Source of the DNA: Veronia pacifica
GTDB taxonomy: Bacteria; Pseudomonadota; Gammaproteobacteria; Enterobacterales; Vibrionaceae
NCBI RefSeq assembly: GCF_001707825.1
Contig: NZ_LYBM01000004.1
Coordinates: 62,001 to 126,000, forward strand
Length of the DNA: 64,000 nucleotides
Direction of reading: 5' to 3'
A program made the translations under genes and the position numbers. Below the pieces are notes generated by a model. That model had not been told where the DNA came from, ran no database searches, and saw nothing but the letters and a program-made list of their open reading frames with translations. Below are positions 20,268 to 30,367 of the stretch, piece after piece (position 1 is the stretch's first letter; each line of letters begins with the position of its first letter).

Positions 20268-21424
20268 TTGCGTCAGTCACTTTACCAAGAACGATAGAAA
20301 TGGGAGGAGGAGCGATTAAGCAACTTCCTCAGATGGTCAAAAACCTTGCAGCATCCCGTGTCCTAATTGTCACTGATCCCACCATGGTTCAGCTGGGATA
20401 TGTCGATACTCTGCAGTCGATCCTCCACAATGCGGATATTCATGCCGATGTCTATTCGGACACGATCCCTGAGCCAACGTCGTCTTCTATTGACGCCTTG
20501 GTTGAGGCTGCGCGGCAAGATGATTTTGATTGTCTGGTCGCGCTCGGCGGCGGCAGTGCCATCGACAGTGCCAAAGCTGCCAGTATTTTGCTCGCTTTTG
20601 GAGGCAAAATGCGTGATTACAAAGTGCCGAGAATGGTCAATGAGTCGGGGATCCCACTGATTGCAGTGCCGACAACGGCGGGAACCGGATCGGAAGTAAC
20701 CCGGTTTACGGTGATCACCGACGATGAGACTGATGAGAAGATGTTATGTGTTGGGCTTAGCTTCGCACCTGTTGCCGCAATAGTGGATTACGAGCTGACC
20801 CTGTCTGTCCCGGCGAGGATCACTGCTGATACCGGAATCGATGCCCTGACTCATGCCATCGAAGCCTATGTCAGTAAAAAAGCGACACCGTTCAGTGATT
20901 ATCATGCGCTTGAGGCAATGCGCCTGCTGGCGCCGAATTTACGTCGGGTCTTTCACGACGGGCGCGATGTCGCTGCCCGTGAGGCGATGATGCAGGGAGC
21001 GACGCTTGCGGGACTGGCATTTTCTAATGCCTCGGTCGCGCTGGTACACGGAATGAGTCGGCCGATAGGGGCCTTTTTCCATGTGCCGCACGGCCTCTCT
21101 AATGCCATGTTATTACCTACTATTACTGCTTTTTCAGTAGAAGCCGCAGAGCACCGTTATGCCGATTGTGCCCGCGCAATGGCTGTTGCCAGTGATGATG
21201 ACTCTGACAGCCTTGCCTGCCAGCAGCTGGTTGATGAACTGGTCAAACTCAATCAAGAACTGGGTGTACCGACACTGGCTGAGTTTGGCGTGTCGGCCAG
21301 CCATTTTGATCAGGTGCTCGATACCATGATTGATCAGGCCATTGCATCAGGCTCTCCTGCCAATAATCCAAGGGTGCCGTCACCACAGCAAATGGCGGCG
21401 CTCTACCAACAACTCTGGACTTAA
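20264..21424 (+). CDS. dddB: Iron-containing alcohol dehydrogenase DddB
   Basis: 386 aa group III (Fe-dependent) alcohol dehydrogenase. Nucleotide-binding GGGSAIDSAKA lies near residue 97. The AVPTTAGTGSEVTRF segment, the DALTHAIEAYVS metal-ligand histidine and the HGMSRPIGAFFHVPHGLSNA metal-ligand histidines are all present. In DMSP breakdown DddB oxidises the 3-hydroxypropionate-level product to malonate semialdehyde. The start overlaps the dddT stop by four bases (ATGA), so it is translated with the transporter; dddC follows after 18 nt. Some DddB-like enzymes act on other short alcohols; assignment rests on the operon. Confidence 0.9.
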   Translation: MIASVTLPRTIEMGGGAIKQLPQMVKNLAASRVLIVTDPTMVQLGYVDTLQSILHNADIHADVYSDTIPEPTSSSIDALVEAARQDDFDCLVALGGGSAIDSAKAASILLAFGGKMRDYKVPRMVNESGIPLIAVPTTAGTGSEVTRFTVITDDETDEKMLCVGLSFAPVAAIVDYELTLSVPARITADTGIDALTHAIEAYVSKKATPFSDYHALEAMRLLAPNLRRVFHDGRDVAAREAMMQGATLAGLAFSNASVALVHGMSRPIGAFFHVPHGLSNAMLLPTITAFSVEAAEHRYADCARAMAVASDDDSDSLACQQLVDELVKLNQELGVPTLAEFGVSASHFDQVLDTMIDQAIASGSPANNPRVPSPQQMAALYQQLWT

Positions 21425-21442
21425 GGAAAAGGAAATACAGGA

Positions 21443-22936
21443 ATGAATAGAGTCGGACACCTGATTAACGGAGAACTCTCCTACGACGAAGCGGGCAGAC
21501 AAGCCGTCTATAACCCTGCGACAGGAGAAGCGATCCGCGAATTGTTGCTCGCACCCGAGCAGACCGTGAATAATGCTGTTGCGGTAGCAAAAGAGGCGTT
21601 TAAGGGGTGGCGAAACCAGCCTGCCATCAAACGCGCACGCATCATGTTTGAATACAAACGCCTGCTCGAAGCCAACAGGGATAAAATTTGTGCGCTGATT
21701 GGCGAAGAGCACGGCAAGATAGGTCACGATGCAGCGGGAGAGCTTCAGCGAGGCATTGAGAATGTGGAATATGCCTGCTCTGCGGCTGAGCTTTTGAAAG
21801 GCGAGTACAGCAAAAATGTTGGCCCCTCGATTGACTCGTGGTCGGAACATCAGCCTCTTGGCGTGGTGGCAGGTATCACGCCGTTTAACTTTCCTGCCAT
21901 GGTGCCACTGTGGATGTTTCCGATGGCATTAGTGTGCGGCAACTGCTTTATTCTCAAACCGTCGGAGCGTGATCCGAGTGCGGCATTGTTTATTGCTCAG
22001 CTACTTAAAGAAGCAGGTCTGCCTGATGGGGTGATGCAGGTGGTTCAGGGTGGTAAAAGTGTCGTGGATACCCTGCTGACCAATTCCGATGTCGAAGCTG
22101 TCAGCTTTGTCGGTTCAACCCCAATTGCTCGTTACATCTACAGCAAAGCGACAGAAAATGGCAAACGCTGCCAAGCCCTTGGTGGCGCGAAAAATCACGC
22201 CATCGTGATGCCTGATGCTGACATTGATAATGCTACCAACCAGTTGCTTGGCGCGGCGTTTGGTTCATCTGGTGAACGCTGTATGGCGCTCTCGGTTGCC
22301 GTTACTGTGGGAGATGACGCGGCGGATAAACTCATAGACAGCCTCACTACAAAAATGGCGTCACTGAAGGTTGGCGCGTATAGCGACAACAGCAACGACT
22401 ATGGTCCATTGATCAGCCGTGAGCACCAGATGAAAGTGAAAGACTACATTGACTCCGCGGAACAAGACGGCGCCAACGTTCTGGTAGACGGAAGACAGGT
22501 GAGTGTCGAGGGATACCCAGAGGGCTTCTTTGTTGGGGCGACGTTGATCGATTGTGTCACCACCTCAATGCAAAGCTATCAGGAAGAGATCTTCGGACCT
22601 GTGCTGCAAATCGTCCGTGTAACCACGATGGAAGAGGCGATGGCGATCATCGATGCACATCAATACGGCAACGGCACCTGTATTTTTACCCGTGATGGCG
22701 AGGCGGCGAGATATTTCTCGGACCATATCCGTGTCGGTATGGTGGGTATCAATGTGCCGCTACCTGTGCCTGTCGCATACCACAGTTTTGGCGGCTGGAA
22801 GCAATCACTCTTTGGTGATTTGCATGCTTACGGGCCGGATGCAGTGAAGTTCTATACCCGACGAAAAACCATTACCCAGCGTTGGCCTTCAGCCAGTGTG
22901 CGCGAGGGAACCAGTTTCTCCATGCCCACACTCTAG
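21443..22936 (+). CDS. dddC: CoA-acylating (methyl)malonate-semialdehyde dehydrogenase DddC
   Basis: 497 aa aldehyde dehydrogenase of the MmsA branch. Features: GVVAGITPFNFPAMVPLWMF, the nucleotide-binding FVGSTPIARYIY, and the catalytic Cys in GSSGERCMALS. The branch uses NAD and CoA to turn malonate semialdehyde into acetyl-CoA and CO2, the last step of this DMSP route. An AAGGAAAAGG ribosome site lies before ATG 21443. It is the last gene of dddTBC. MmsA-type proteins elsewhere serve valine or inositol breakdown; here the neighbours point to DMSP. Confidence 0.9.
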   Translation: MNRVGHLINGELSYDEAGRQAVYNPATGEAIRELLLAPEQTVNNAVAVAKEAFKGWRNQPAIKRARIMFEYKRLLEANRDKICALIGEEHGKIGHDAAGELQRGIENVEYACSAAELLKGEYSKNVGPSIDSWSEHQPLGVVAGITPFNFPAMVPLWMFPMALVCGNCFILKPSERDPSAALFIAQLLKEAGLPDGVMQVVQGGKSVVDTLLTNSDVEAVSFVGSTPIARYIYSKATENGKRCQALGGAKNHAIVMPDADIDNATNQLLGAAFGSSGERCMALSVAVTVGDDAADKLIDSLTTKMASLKVGAYSDNSNDYGPLISREHQMKVKDYIDSAEQDGANVLVDGRQVSVEGYPEGFFVGATLIDCVTTSMQSYQEEIFGPVLQIVRVTTMEEAMAIIDAHQYGNGTCIFTRDGEAARYFSDHIRVGMVGINVPLPVPVAYHSFGGWKQSLFGDLHAYGPDAVKFYTRRKTITQRWPSASVREGTSFSMPTL

Positions 22937-23269
22937 TGCCTTGTGAAAAACACACAGACGCCCGGTATCAGAATCATACTGGGTGTCTGATGATCACCTT
23001 TATCTCCTCTGCCTTTCCCACAAGTCATCCACCGTATCTCACTCTTGCATCATATATTTCTTAGCTTTAGGTGAACAAAGAAAATGTGATCCTTAACGAT
23101 TTGTGAGTGAAAGATTCGTGTTATCTATCTACAAAATTTGTGCACTTACACTTGTATTTCCTATGTGGACGATTAAACTTCACCCTTTAATTGAGCTAAC
23201 AAGTGTTAGCTCAAATGGATCTGACCACTTAAGCCTATCCGCTACCCCGATGCGCTGAGAGAGAACAAC
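22937..23269. other. Intergenic region before the acyl-CoA ligase
   Basis: 333 nt with no coding signal. CTGGGTGTCTGATG-type sequence near 22978-22995 partly repeats the preceding CGGTATCAG, but no clear terminator hairpin with a T run is seen after dddC. A direct AGCTAACAAGTGTTAGCTCA palindrome (23193-23212) could be an operator for the downstream gene. Confidence 0.4.
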
Positions 23270-25066
23270 ATGTCACTGAATTTTCATATCGTTACCCGTA
23301 TACGCCAACAGGTTGCCAGTCATGGCGATAAAACTGCTGTGCGTTTTCAGCAGGATCAGGGGTGGGGAGAAACCAGTTGGAAAGCCTTCGGTGACAATAT
23401 CGACGCAGTGTCCAAGGCGCTGCTGGTGGCAGGTCTGGCCGTTCAGGACCGCATAGCTATCTTTGCCAATAACTCGGCAGAATGGACAACGACTGATCTC
23501 GGCGCGCTCCAGGTACGCTGTGTTCCCGTGCCTATTTATCCGACCAACACACCGGGTCAGGCGGCTTACATCATTAATGATGCAGGTGCCAGAATCCTGT
23601 TCATTGGCGAGCAAGCGCAACTCGACGCCGCTTTATCAGTTATTGACCAATGCCCGACAGTAGAAAAAATTGTCTGCTTTAACAAAGATGTTGATGTCAG
23701 TCTGCATCCGCTTTGCTGTCATTGGCAGGACTTTGTGTCATCGGGGAATGACAACGTTGCAGCTGAGCTTACCAAGCGAATTGATGATCGGGCCATCGAT
23801 GATCTGATGACCCTGATTTACACCTCGGGTACGACCGGTGAGCCAAAAGGGGTGATGATTGATTATGCCAATATTGCCGCTCAGCTCCGCACACACGAAG
23901 ATGCACTACCGCTGACAGAAGACGATGTATCACTGGCATTCCTGCCGCTGTCGCATGTGTTTGAACGTTGTTGGAGCCTGTACGTATTAATGAGTGGAGC
24001 GACGAACTGCTACCTCACCAATACAGGCGATATCCGTACTGCACTGAGAGAGGTGAAGCCGACCACCATGTGTGCGGTTCCGCGCTTCTACGAGAAAATT
24101 TATTCCGCTATTCATGAGAAAGTGGCAGCTTCCAGCCTGACCAAGCGTGCCATGTTTAGCTGGGCAGTGACTGTCGGCGCAAAAGTGGCTGATATCCGTC
24201 GTCAGGGCGGCAAGCCAAATTCAGCACTGAAAGTCGCGTATCGAGCAGCAAACAAAATGGTGCTGTCAAAACTCCGTACTCTGTTGGGCGGCAACATTTC
24301 TATGATGCCTTGCGGCGGCGCCAAGCTCGACCCGGAAATTGGCCGTTTTTTCCATGCCATTGGTGTAAACGTCAAGCTGGGCTATGGCATGACCGAAACC
24401 ACAGCGACCATTTCCTGCTGGGATAATGGATTGTTCAACGCCGATTCCGTGGGTAAACCCATGCCGGGCGTTGAGGTGAAAATCGGAAAGGATAACGAGA
24501 TTCTGGTACGCGGCGACATGGTCATGCGCGGTTACTTCAACAAGCCTGAAGAAACAGAGAAGACTTTCACCGAAGATGGCTTTCTGAAAACCGGAGACGC
24601 TGGGCACCTTGATGAAAAAGGTAACCTGTTTATTACCGACCGCATTAAAGAGCTGATGAAAACCTCTGGCGGTAAGTATATTGCGCCACAAGCCATTGAA
24701 GGTCGTCTAGGTAAAGACCACTTTATTGAGCAGATTGCTGTTATCGCCGATGCCAGAAACTTTGTTTCAGCACTTGTGGTGCCGTGTTTTGACTCTCTGG
24801 AGCAACATGCAAAAGAGTTGAATATTAAATACCATGACCGTCTTGAGCTTATCCGCAACAGTCAGATTGTTGAAATGTTTGAGAAGCGAATTGCCAGTAT
24901 GCAGACTGAACTCGCCCGTTTTGAACAGGTGAAAAAGTTCACCTTATTGCCGTCTGAGTTTTCGATGGCACAGGGTGAACTGACGCCAACGCTCAAATTA
25001 CGCCGTAAAGTGATTCTGGAGCGTTACAAAAAACAGATCGAGGCGATGTACAAAAAACATAAATAA
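23270..25066 (+). CDS. AMP-forming long-chain acyl-CoA synthetase (FadD/FAA1-like)
   Basis: 598 aa adenylate-forming enzyme. The P-loop-like A3 motif is LIYTSGTTGEPKGVM near residue 185. LPLSHVFERCW, the A5 motif LGYGMTETTAT, A7 FLKTGDAGHLDEKGN and A8 TDRIKELMKTSGGKYIAP follow in order. Such enzymes activate a fatty acid with ATP and join it to CoA. The architecture with an extended FERCW region is that of the eukaryote-like FAA1 group, and a homologue lies next to ilvI in Vibrio cholerae as I recall. A start at ATG 23270 fits. The natural chain length is unknown. Confidence 0.88.
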   Translation: MSLNFHIVTRIRQQVASHGDKTAVRFQQDQGWGETSWKAFGDNIDAVSKALLVAGLAVQDRIAIFANNSAEWTTTDLGALQVRCVPVPIYPTNTPGQAAYIINDAGARILFIGEQAQLDAALSVIDQCPTVEKIVCFNKDVDVSLHPLCCHWQDFVSSGNDNVAAELTKRIDDRAIDDLMTLIYTSGTTGEPKGVMIDYANIAAQLRTHEDALPLTEDDVSLAFLPLSHVFERCWSLYVLMSGATNCYLTNTGDIRTALREVKPTTMCAVPRFYEKIYSAIHEKVAASSLTKRAMFSWAVTVGAKVADIRRQGGKPNSALKVAYRAANKMVLSKLRTLLGGNISMMPCGGAKLDPEIGRFFHAIGVNVKLGYGMTETTATISCWDNGLFNADSVGKPMPGVEVKIGKDNEILVRGDMVMRGYFNKPEETEKTFTEDGFLKTGDAGHLDEKGNLFITDRIKELMKTSGGKYIAPQAIEGRLGKDHFIEQIAVIADARNFVSALVVPCFDSLEQHAKELNIKYHDRLELIRNSQIVEMFEKRIASMQTELARFEQVKKFTLLPSEFSMAQGELTPTLKLRRKVILERYKKQIEAMYKKHK

Positions 25067-25567
25067 TGAACGACCTTCTGATGCTGACAGATTTGTCAGC
25101 ATCAGTTCACAACCGTTAGTAAAGCCTTACCCTGACTGGGATCCTGCTTGTTCCGATTCGAAGAACTTAATTTACCTCTCATATTTTCTACCGGCAAACT
25201 CTAAAATTTAACCATTCTGATACAAAAATGTATTATGACAGTTGAAATATGGCATTTCATACGGCAAATCCTAATCCTCCATTCAAATATATATACTAAA
25301 TAATGTCTCCTAAATAGTGATAAAGACTAAAGGTTATTGGTTAAGCCAGTGCCATTGATGATTAATGACGCTAAATTAAGACAATGCAATCAAAAGCTGT
25401 TTGCTTCATAGACATTTGTAATATCGAAAGGTTAAAGTTATTAGGCTGATTCAGCGCTTGTTACGACCGGCGTTGAAGGCATAGCGGGTATACAGCCGAC
25501 ACAGATCAGCTTTAACCCCTTTCCCAGGCTACAAATAAGTCCTGACTATGCAGACATGGAGGCAACA
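25067..25567. other. Region upstream of ilvI with a 3' hairpin of the ligase gene
   Basis: 500 nt with no gene. At 25078-25105 a hairpin pairs CTGATGCTGACA with TGTCAGCATCAG directly after the ligase stop. It lacks a T run, so its role as terminator is uncertain. The rest is A+T-rich and should contain the ilvIH promoter; in Escherichia coli ilvIH is Lrp-activated through several upstream sites, and A+T-rich tracts here are compatible with that but not diagnostic. No leader peptide rich in branched-chain amino acids was seen. Confidence 0.45.
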
Positions 25568-27289
25568 GTGGAAATGTTATCCGGAGCCGATATGATCGTT
25601 CGCTCTTTGATCGATCAAGGCGTAAAACACATCTTTGGTTATCCCGGCGGTTCTGTCCTGGATATTTACGATGCTCTTCACCAAAACGGTAGCGATATCG
25701 ATCACGTACTTGTTCGTCACGAACAGGCTGCAGTGCATATGGCCGATGGCTATGCCCGTGCAACTGGTGAAGTTGGCGTTGTTTTGGTGACATCAGGTCC
25801 CGGCGCAACCAATGCTATTACTGGTATCGCGACAGCATACATGGACTCCGCGCCTATGGTGGTGCTCTCGGGTCAGGTACCAAGCCATCTGATTGGTAAT
25901 GACGCGTTTCAGGAATGTGACATGGTGGGTATTTCGCGCCCTGTGGTCAAACATAGCTTCCTGATCAAAGATGCCAAAGATATACCGACAATTCTCAAAA
26001 AAGCATTTTATCTTGCAGCCAGCGGCCGTCCCGGTCCGGTAGTGGTTGATTTGCCGAAAGATATGCTGAATCCTGCAGTAAAACACGAATACGAGTATCC
26101 AGAAACGGTCTCCATGCGTTCTTATAACCCGACAACGACGGGTCACAAAGGACAAATCAAGCGTGGCTTGAAAGCGCTTCTGGAAGCTAAGCGTCCGGCG
26201 CTTTATATCGGCGGCGGTGCTATCATTGCAGACTGCGGCGAGCAGGTCGCCAAGCTTGCCGATACCCTGAACATTCCAGTGGTCAGCACCCTGATGGGGC
26301 TGGGCTCATACCCGGGTACTGGCGACAAATCAGTGGGTATGCTGGGCATGCACGGCACCTACGAAGCCAACATGACCATGCACAATGCCGACCTTATCTT
26401 TGGTATTGGTGTGCGGTTTGATGACAGGACCACCAACAACCTGGAAAAATATTGTCCGGGTGCAAAGATCATGCATATTGATGTCGACCCATCAAGCATC
26501 TCGAAAACCGTTGCAGTGGATATTCCAATTGTTGGCTCTGCTGACACCGTGTTGGACAGTATGCTGAAAATGCTGGTTGAGCAAGGTGGCACCAACGATG
26601 AAGCAGCCCTTGCCGAATGGTGGTCATCGATCAATGAATGGCGCAGCCGCAAGTGTCTGGCCTATGAAAAAGATAACGATCGCATTAAACCTCAGGAAGC
26701 CATTGAGGCACTATACAAACTGACCAACGGCGACGCTTACGTGTCATCTGATGTTGGTCAGCACCAGATGTTTGCTGCGCTGTACTATCCGTTTGACAAG
26801 CCAAGACGCTGGATCAACTCCGGTGGCCTCGGCACCATGGGCTTCGGTCTGCCTGCGGCGATGGGTATTAAGTTCGCCTTGCCAGACGAAGAAGTGGTCT
26901 GTGTGACGGGCGACGGCAGTATCCAAATGAACATTCAGGAGCTGTCCACGGCGCTGCAATATGACATCCCGGTAAAAATCATCAACCTCAACAACCGCTT
27001 CCTCGGTATGGTGAAGCAGTGGCAGGATATGATTTATCAGGGGCGTCACTCTCACTCATACATGGATTCTGTACCTGATTTCGCCGCGATTGCGGAGGCA
27101 TATGGTCACGTAGGGATCCGAATCAACCATCCGTCTGAACTGGAAAGCGAACTGAAGCGTGGTCTGGATATGAAAGACAGGCTGGTTTTCATCGACATTA
27201 ATGTGGATGAGACTGAGCATGTTTACCCTATGCAGGTGCGTGGTGGTGCGATGAATGAAATGTGGTTAAGTAAGACGGAGAGAACCTGA
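25568..27289 (+). CDS. ilvI: Acetolactate synthase isozyme III large subunit IlvI
   Basis: 573 aa from GTG 25568, giving [14 protein letters not shown] as in other IlvI. A GGAGG ribosome site lies six bases before this GTG, while the ATG at 25556 has none, so the shorter form is chosen. It is ThDP-dependent and makes 2-acetolactate or 2-acetohydroxybutyrate for valine, leucine and isoleucine. Motifs: [15 protein letters not shown], the catalytic Glu in [16 protein letters not shown], and the ThDP/Mg site [29 protein letters not shown] region. The stop overlaps the ilvH start by one base. Intact. Confidence 0.95.
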   Translation: MEMLSGADMIVRSLIDQGVKHIFGYPGGSVLDIYDALHQNGSDIDHVLVRHEQAAVHMADGYARATGEVGVVLVTSGPGATNAITGIATAYMDSAPMVVLSGQVPSHLIGNDAFQECDMVGISRPVVKHSFLIKDAKDIPTILKKAFYLAASGRPGPVVVDLPKDMLNPAVKHEYEYPETVSMRSYNPTTTGHKGQIKRGLKALLEAKRPALYIGGGAIIADCGEQVAKLADTLNIPVVSTLMGLGSYPGTGDKSVGMLGMHGTYEANMTMHNADLIFGIGVRFDDRTTNNLEKYCPGAKIMHIDVDPSSISKTVAVDIPIVGSADTVLDSMLKMLVEQGGTNDEAALAEWWSSINEWRSRKCLAYEKDNDRIKPQEAIEALYKLTNGDAYVSSDVGQHQMFAALYYPFDKPRRWINSGGLGTMGFGLPAAMGIKFALPDEEVVCVTGDGSIQMNIQELSTALQYDIPVKIINLNNRFLGMVKQWQDMIYQGRHSHSYMDSVPDFAAIAEAYGHVGIRINHPSELESELKRGLDMKDRLVFIDINVDETEHVYPMQVRGGAMNEMWLSKTERT

Positions 27290-27786
27290 TGCGCAGTATT
27301 GTATCAATATTAATGGAAAATGAGCCGGGTGCTCTGTCGCGTGTCGTAGGTTTGTTCTCACAGCGTGGTTATAACATTGAGTCGTTGACAGTATCACCGA
27401 CCGATGATCCCACCTTGTCTCGCCTCAACATCACCACCACCGTGGTGAAAGACTCTGAGCGTGAGCAGATTGAGAAGCAGCTTCACAAGCTGGTTGATGT
27501 GCTGAAAGTCAGTAATGTTACCGAAACCGACCATATCGAGCGTGAGCTGGCAATGGTGAAAGTGAAGGCGAGTGGTTTTGCTCGTGCAGAAGTAAAACGA
27601 ACTGCTGACATTTTCCGTGGTCAGATAGTCGATGTCACCAACTCTCTGTACACCGTACAAATTACGGGTACCACAGAGAAGATAGAAGCCTTTATCTCAG
27701 CCATGGCTCAGGTAACGGACATAATTGAGGTGGCCCGGAGTGGAGTGGTCGGCATCGCCCGTGGAGAGCGAGCACTGCGTCAGTAG
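27289..27786 (+). CDS. ilvH: Acetolactate synthase small regulatory subunit IlvH
   Basis: 165 aa. The N-terminal ACT domain ([20 protein letters not shown], then GLFSQRGYNIESLTV) binds valine for feedback control. The C-terminal part (residues 85-160, GQIVDVTNSLYTVQITGT) contacts IlvI. It activates the large subunit and makes it valine-sensitive. The ATG overlaps the ilvI stop (TGATG), and a terminator follows 25 nt after the stop, so ilvIH is a two-gene unit. Confidence 0.96.
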   Translation: MRSIVSILMENEPGALSRVVGLFSQRGYNIESLTVSPTDDPTLSRLNITTTVVKDSEREQIEKQLHKLVDVLKVSNVTETDHIERELAMVKVKASGFARAEVKRTADIFRGQIVDVTNSLYTVQITGTTEKIEAFISAMAQVTDIIEVARSGVVGIARGERALRQ

Positions 27787-27811
27787 TGTGTTTCATTCTG
27801 CCTAATCCAAC

Positions 27812-27839
27812 AAAAAGCCGGTGAAAACCGGCTTTTTTT
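27812..27839 (+). terminator. Rho-independent terminator of ilvIH
   Basis: AAAAAGCCGGT-GAAA-ACCGGCTTTTTTT, a perfect stem with a tetraloop and seven T, starting 25 nt after the ilvH stop. Confidence 0.95.
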
Positions 27840-27973
27840 ATCACGGTTGCTACAGGCTGAGCGAGTCTGGCTGATTTTCACTTGCATCCTGATGGTTAAA
27901 ATGTAGACTGTGCCGCTCGTCACATTTCGCTTGTTTTTTGTTCACTGCTACACAAATTTTATAAGAGGTAAGT

Positions 27974-28114
27974 GTGTTCCATACGATCAATAAATGTCTT
28001 GTAAGAGCTACGACAGTGACCCTTGCCGTTCTGGCGTTGAAAATCAGCATGATTTATCTGGTTCCAATGGCAGTACTGTTCAATACGCACGGTAAAGAAC
28101 TGACTCGCTGGTAA
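27974..28114 (+). CDS. Possible 46-aa small membrane protein
   Basis: A short frame starts with GTG 27974 and has a good ribosome site (AAGAGGTAAGT) just before it. It encodes a basic N-terminus, a hydrophobic stretch (VTLAVLALKISMIYLVPMAVLF, about 22 residues, described here by its parts VTLAVLALK and MIYLVPMAV) and a polar tail. It would fit a single-pass small membrane protein. It lies between the ilvIH and pykF terminators, so it would be its own transcription unit. No family recognised; the evidence is composition and the ribosome site only. Confidence 0.4.
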   Translation: MFHTINKCLVRATTVTLAVLALKISMIYLVPMAVLFNTHGKELTRW

Positions 28115-28140
28115 TGCCGATAAGCTGACAACCACGCACA

Positions 28141-28168
28141 AAAAAAGGAGCCAACTGGCTCCTTTTTT
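28141..28168 (-). terminator. Terminator of pykF (bidirectional)
   Basis: GGAGCCA pairs with TGGCTCC, flanked by A6 and T6, so it can act on both strands. It lies 18 nt after the pykF stop on the minus strand. Confidence 0.92.
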
Positions 28169-28185
28169 ACTTTCTGCACAGCGTA

Positions 28186-29598
28186 TTACAGCATGTGTAC
28201 AGAAGAGGTGTTGGTCGTGCCTGAAGCAACCAATGCACCTGATACCATTACCACGATGTCACCGTGCTGAGCCAGACCAGATGCCAGCGCGATCTCTTTA
28301 CCATGGATGTAGAACTGGTCAGTGCTTTCAAAGCCATCTACCACTACAGGCGTTACACCCTTAGTCAGACAAAGCTGTGCAGCCGTTTTCTGCTCAGTGG
28401 TCACAGCGATGATGTTCGCCGTTGGGAAGTATTTACGGATAGAGCGTGCAGATTTACCCGCCTGAGTTGCAACAACAATCAGTGGCGCACCCAGTTTCTC
28501 AGCTGAATCTACCGCACCTTTACACACTGCTTCAGTAATGCGCAGACGAGAGCTATCCAGACGAGAGCCCATTTCAGCTTTCATTGCTCCGTCAGTACGC
28601 TCACAGATTTGCGCCATGATGCTAACTGCTTCGATAGGATATTTACCCTTCGCAGATTCACCAGACAGCATAACGGCGTCAGTACCGTCCATGATGGCAT
28701 TGGCAACGTCACCAGCTTCTGCGCGGGTTGGACGTGGGTTCTTGATCATCGAATCCAGCATTTGCGTCGCAGTGATAACCATCTTGCGTGCACGGTTACA
28801 CTTCTCGATCATCATTTTCTGAGCGAAAATAACTTCTTCAACCGGGATCTCAACACCCAGGTCACCACGTGCAACCATGATACCGTCAGATACATCAAGG
28901 ATATCGTCGAAGTTGTCCACACCTTCCTGGTTTTCGATCTTAGAAATGATCTTAATGTCAGCGCCGCCGTTTGCTTCTAGCAGCTCACGGATCTCCAGTA
29001 CGTCTTCTTTCTTACGGATGAAAGAAGCAGCAACAAAGTCAACGCCTTGCTCACAACCAAATTTCAGGTCAGCTTTATCTTTCTCAGCCAGTGCTGGCAG
29101 TTTTACAGAAACGCCCGGCAGGTTAACGCCTTTGTTTTCGCCCAGCTCACCGTTGTTCAGAACTTTACAGATAACTTCAGTGGTCGTGGTTTCAACCACT
29201 TCCATTTCAATCAGACCGTCATCAACAAGAATGATGTTGCCTTGCTTAAGATCCTGAGCAAAACCCGGGTAAGTTACTGCAACACGCTCTGAGTTACCGA
29301 CTACAGAAGCGTCAGTTGTGAAAGTGAATTGCTGTCCAGCAACCAGAGACACATCGCTGCCGCCTTCAAGCTTGATAGTGCGGATCTCAGGACCTTTGGT
29401 ATCGAGGAGAATAGCGAGCTGCTTACCGCTTTCTTTCATTACTTCACGCAGGTTAGCGATACGCTTACCGTGCTCGTCGAAGTCACCGTGTGAGAAGTTA
29501 AGGCGCATAACGTTCATGCCAGCGTCAGCCAGCTTGGTCAGCATCTCTTTAGATTCAGTTTTTGGTCCAATCGTACAAACGATTTTGGTCTTTTTCAT
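28186..29598 (-). CDS. pykF: Pyruvate kinase I PykF
   Basis: 470 aa, the usual length of the fructose-1,6-bisphosphate-activated type. It transfers phosphate from phosphoenolpyruvate to ADP in the last step of glycolysis. Motifs: [46 protein letters not shown] (catalytic Lys), [12 protein letters not shown] (divalent metal/substrate), and [18 protein letters not shown] start at 29598. It is monocistronic with a terminator downstream and a long structured upstream region. Confidence 0.97.
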   Translation of the reverse strand: MKKTKIVCTIGPKTESKEMLTKLADAGMNVMRLNFSHGDFDEHGKRIANLREVMKESGKQLAILLDTKGPEIRTIKLEGGSDVSLVAGQQFTFTTDASVVGNSERVAVTYPGFAQDLKQGNIILVDDGLIEMEVVETTTTEVICKVLNNGELGENKGVNLPGVSVKLPALAEKDKADLKFGCEQGVDFVAASFIRKKEDVLEIRELLEANGGADIKIISKIENQEGVDNFDDILDVSDGIMVARGDLGVEIPVEEVIFAQKMMIEKCNRARKMVITATQMLDSMIKNPRPTRAEAGDVANAIMDGTDAVMLSGESAKGKYPIEAVSIMAQICERTDGAMKAEMGSRLDSSRLRITEAVCKGAVDSAEKLGAPLIVVATQAGKSARSIRKYFPTANIIAVTTEQKTAAQLCLTKGVTPVVVDGFESTDQFYIHGKEIALASGLAQHGDIVVMVSGALVASGTTNTSSVHML

Positions 29599-30286
29599 GC
29601 GGGATTGTCTCCGGTGTGAATGTTACCCAGAAAAATTATTTCTGTGTGAGCCCCAATATTTTTTCGTAAAAAAACAACAAACATCGGTAAAGCAGACGCC
29701 GATATTTTTGGGCTCTTACACAGGGTTAATTCAAAAAATTTAAAGCGTAATTATGTTGTTGAAGCGTTCATGTCGCTTGAAAAACACAACTTGTCGCGCA
29801 CTAGAAGCCAGTATACCTACAAAATAAGACGGAATTTTGATCTTAAACCGCTGTGAGAGGATCAAAGCTCTGAAGAAGGATATTTTGTAAGCTGCCGGGA
29901 TGGTTACACATTCTTAAAATTTTCGAAGGTAAATTTACCACACTATGTTATCTAGATCACCATTGAGTAACGTCAAGACGAGCAAATGTGAAGATTGCCC
30001 GAGCGGATTATTAACCAATTGTTTACAGCCTGTATGTGATTAATTTGTTTTTAGTCACAAAAAAATGTAACAAAAAGTATAAAATTCAACCTGTTGCTTT
30101 GAGGTGACTAATCAACACATTACATAAACGTTAAAACGCAGCGAGATAATATTGAATGCGTGATATGCGGTGTAAAAAAAGGCGAAAAATTCCCCGCTTA
30201 ACCGGGGTAAGTAGTTCTTTCAATAATTCACCGCACATTGTGACGCATGGCTGTGAAAGACAACGCACGCGCCTGTCACTGTGATG
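29599..30286. other. Long intergenic region upstream of pykF with an inverted repeat
   Basis: About 690 nt without a gene. Between 29641 and 29720 an imperfect inverted repeat (CTGTGTGAGCCCCAATAT against ATATTTTTGGGCTCTTACACAG) spans about 80 nt and lies within the first 120 nt before the pykF start. It could be a structured leader or a regulator site. Further up, the stretch 29900-30150 is A+T-rich and probably holds promoters. A short CCCCGCTTAACCGGGG hairpin occurs near 30199. I do not recognise a known riboswitch. Confidence 0.45.
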
Positions 30287-30314
30287 AAAAAAGACCAGCG
30301 ACGTGCTGGCCTTT
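30287..30314 (-). terminator. Terminator after the M28 aminopeptidase gene
   Basis: On the minus strand GGCCAGC pairs with GCTGGTC around ACGTC, followed by six T. It lies about 55 nt after the stop codon. Confidence 0.85.
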
Positions 30315-30367
30315 TGATTAATGTTTCATGATTGATGGTTTACAGACTAGTCAGTTTGCCGAATAGA

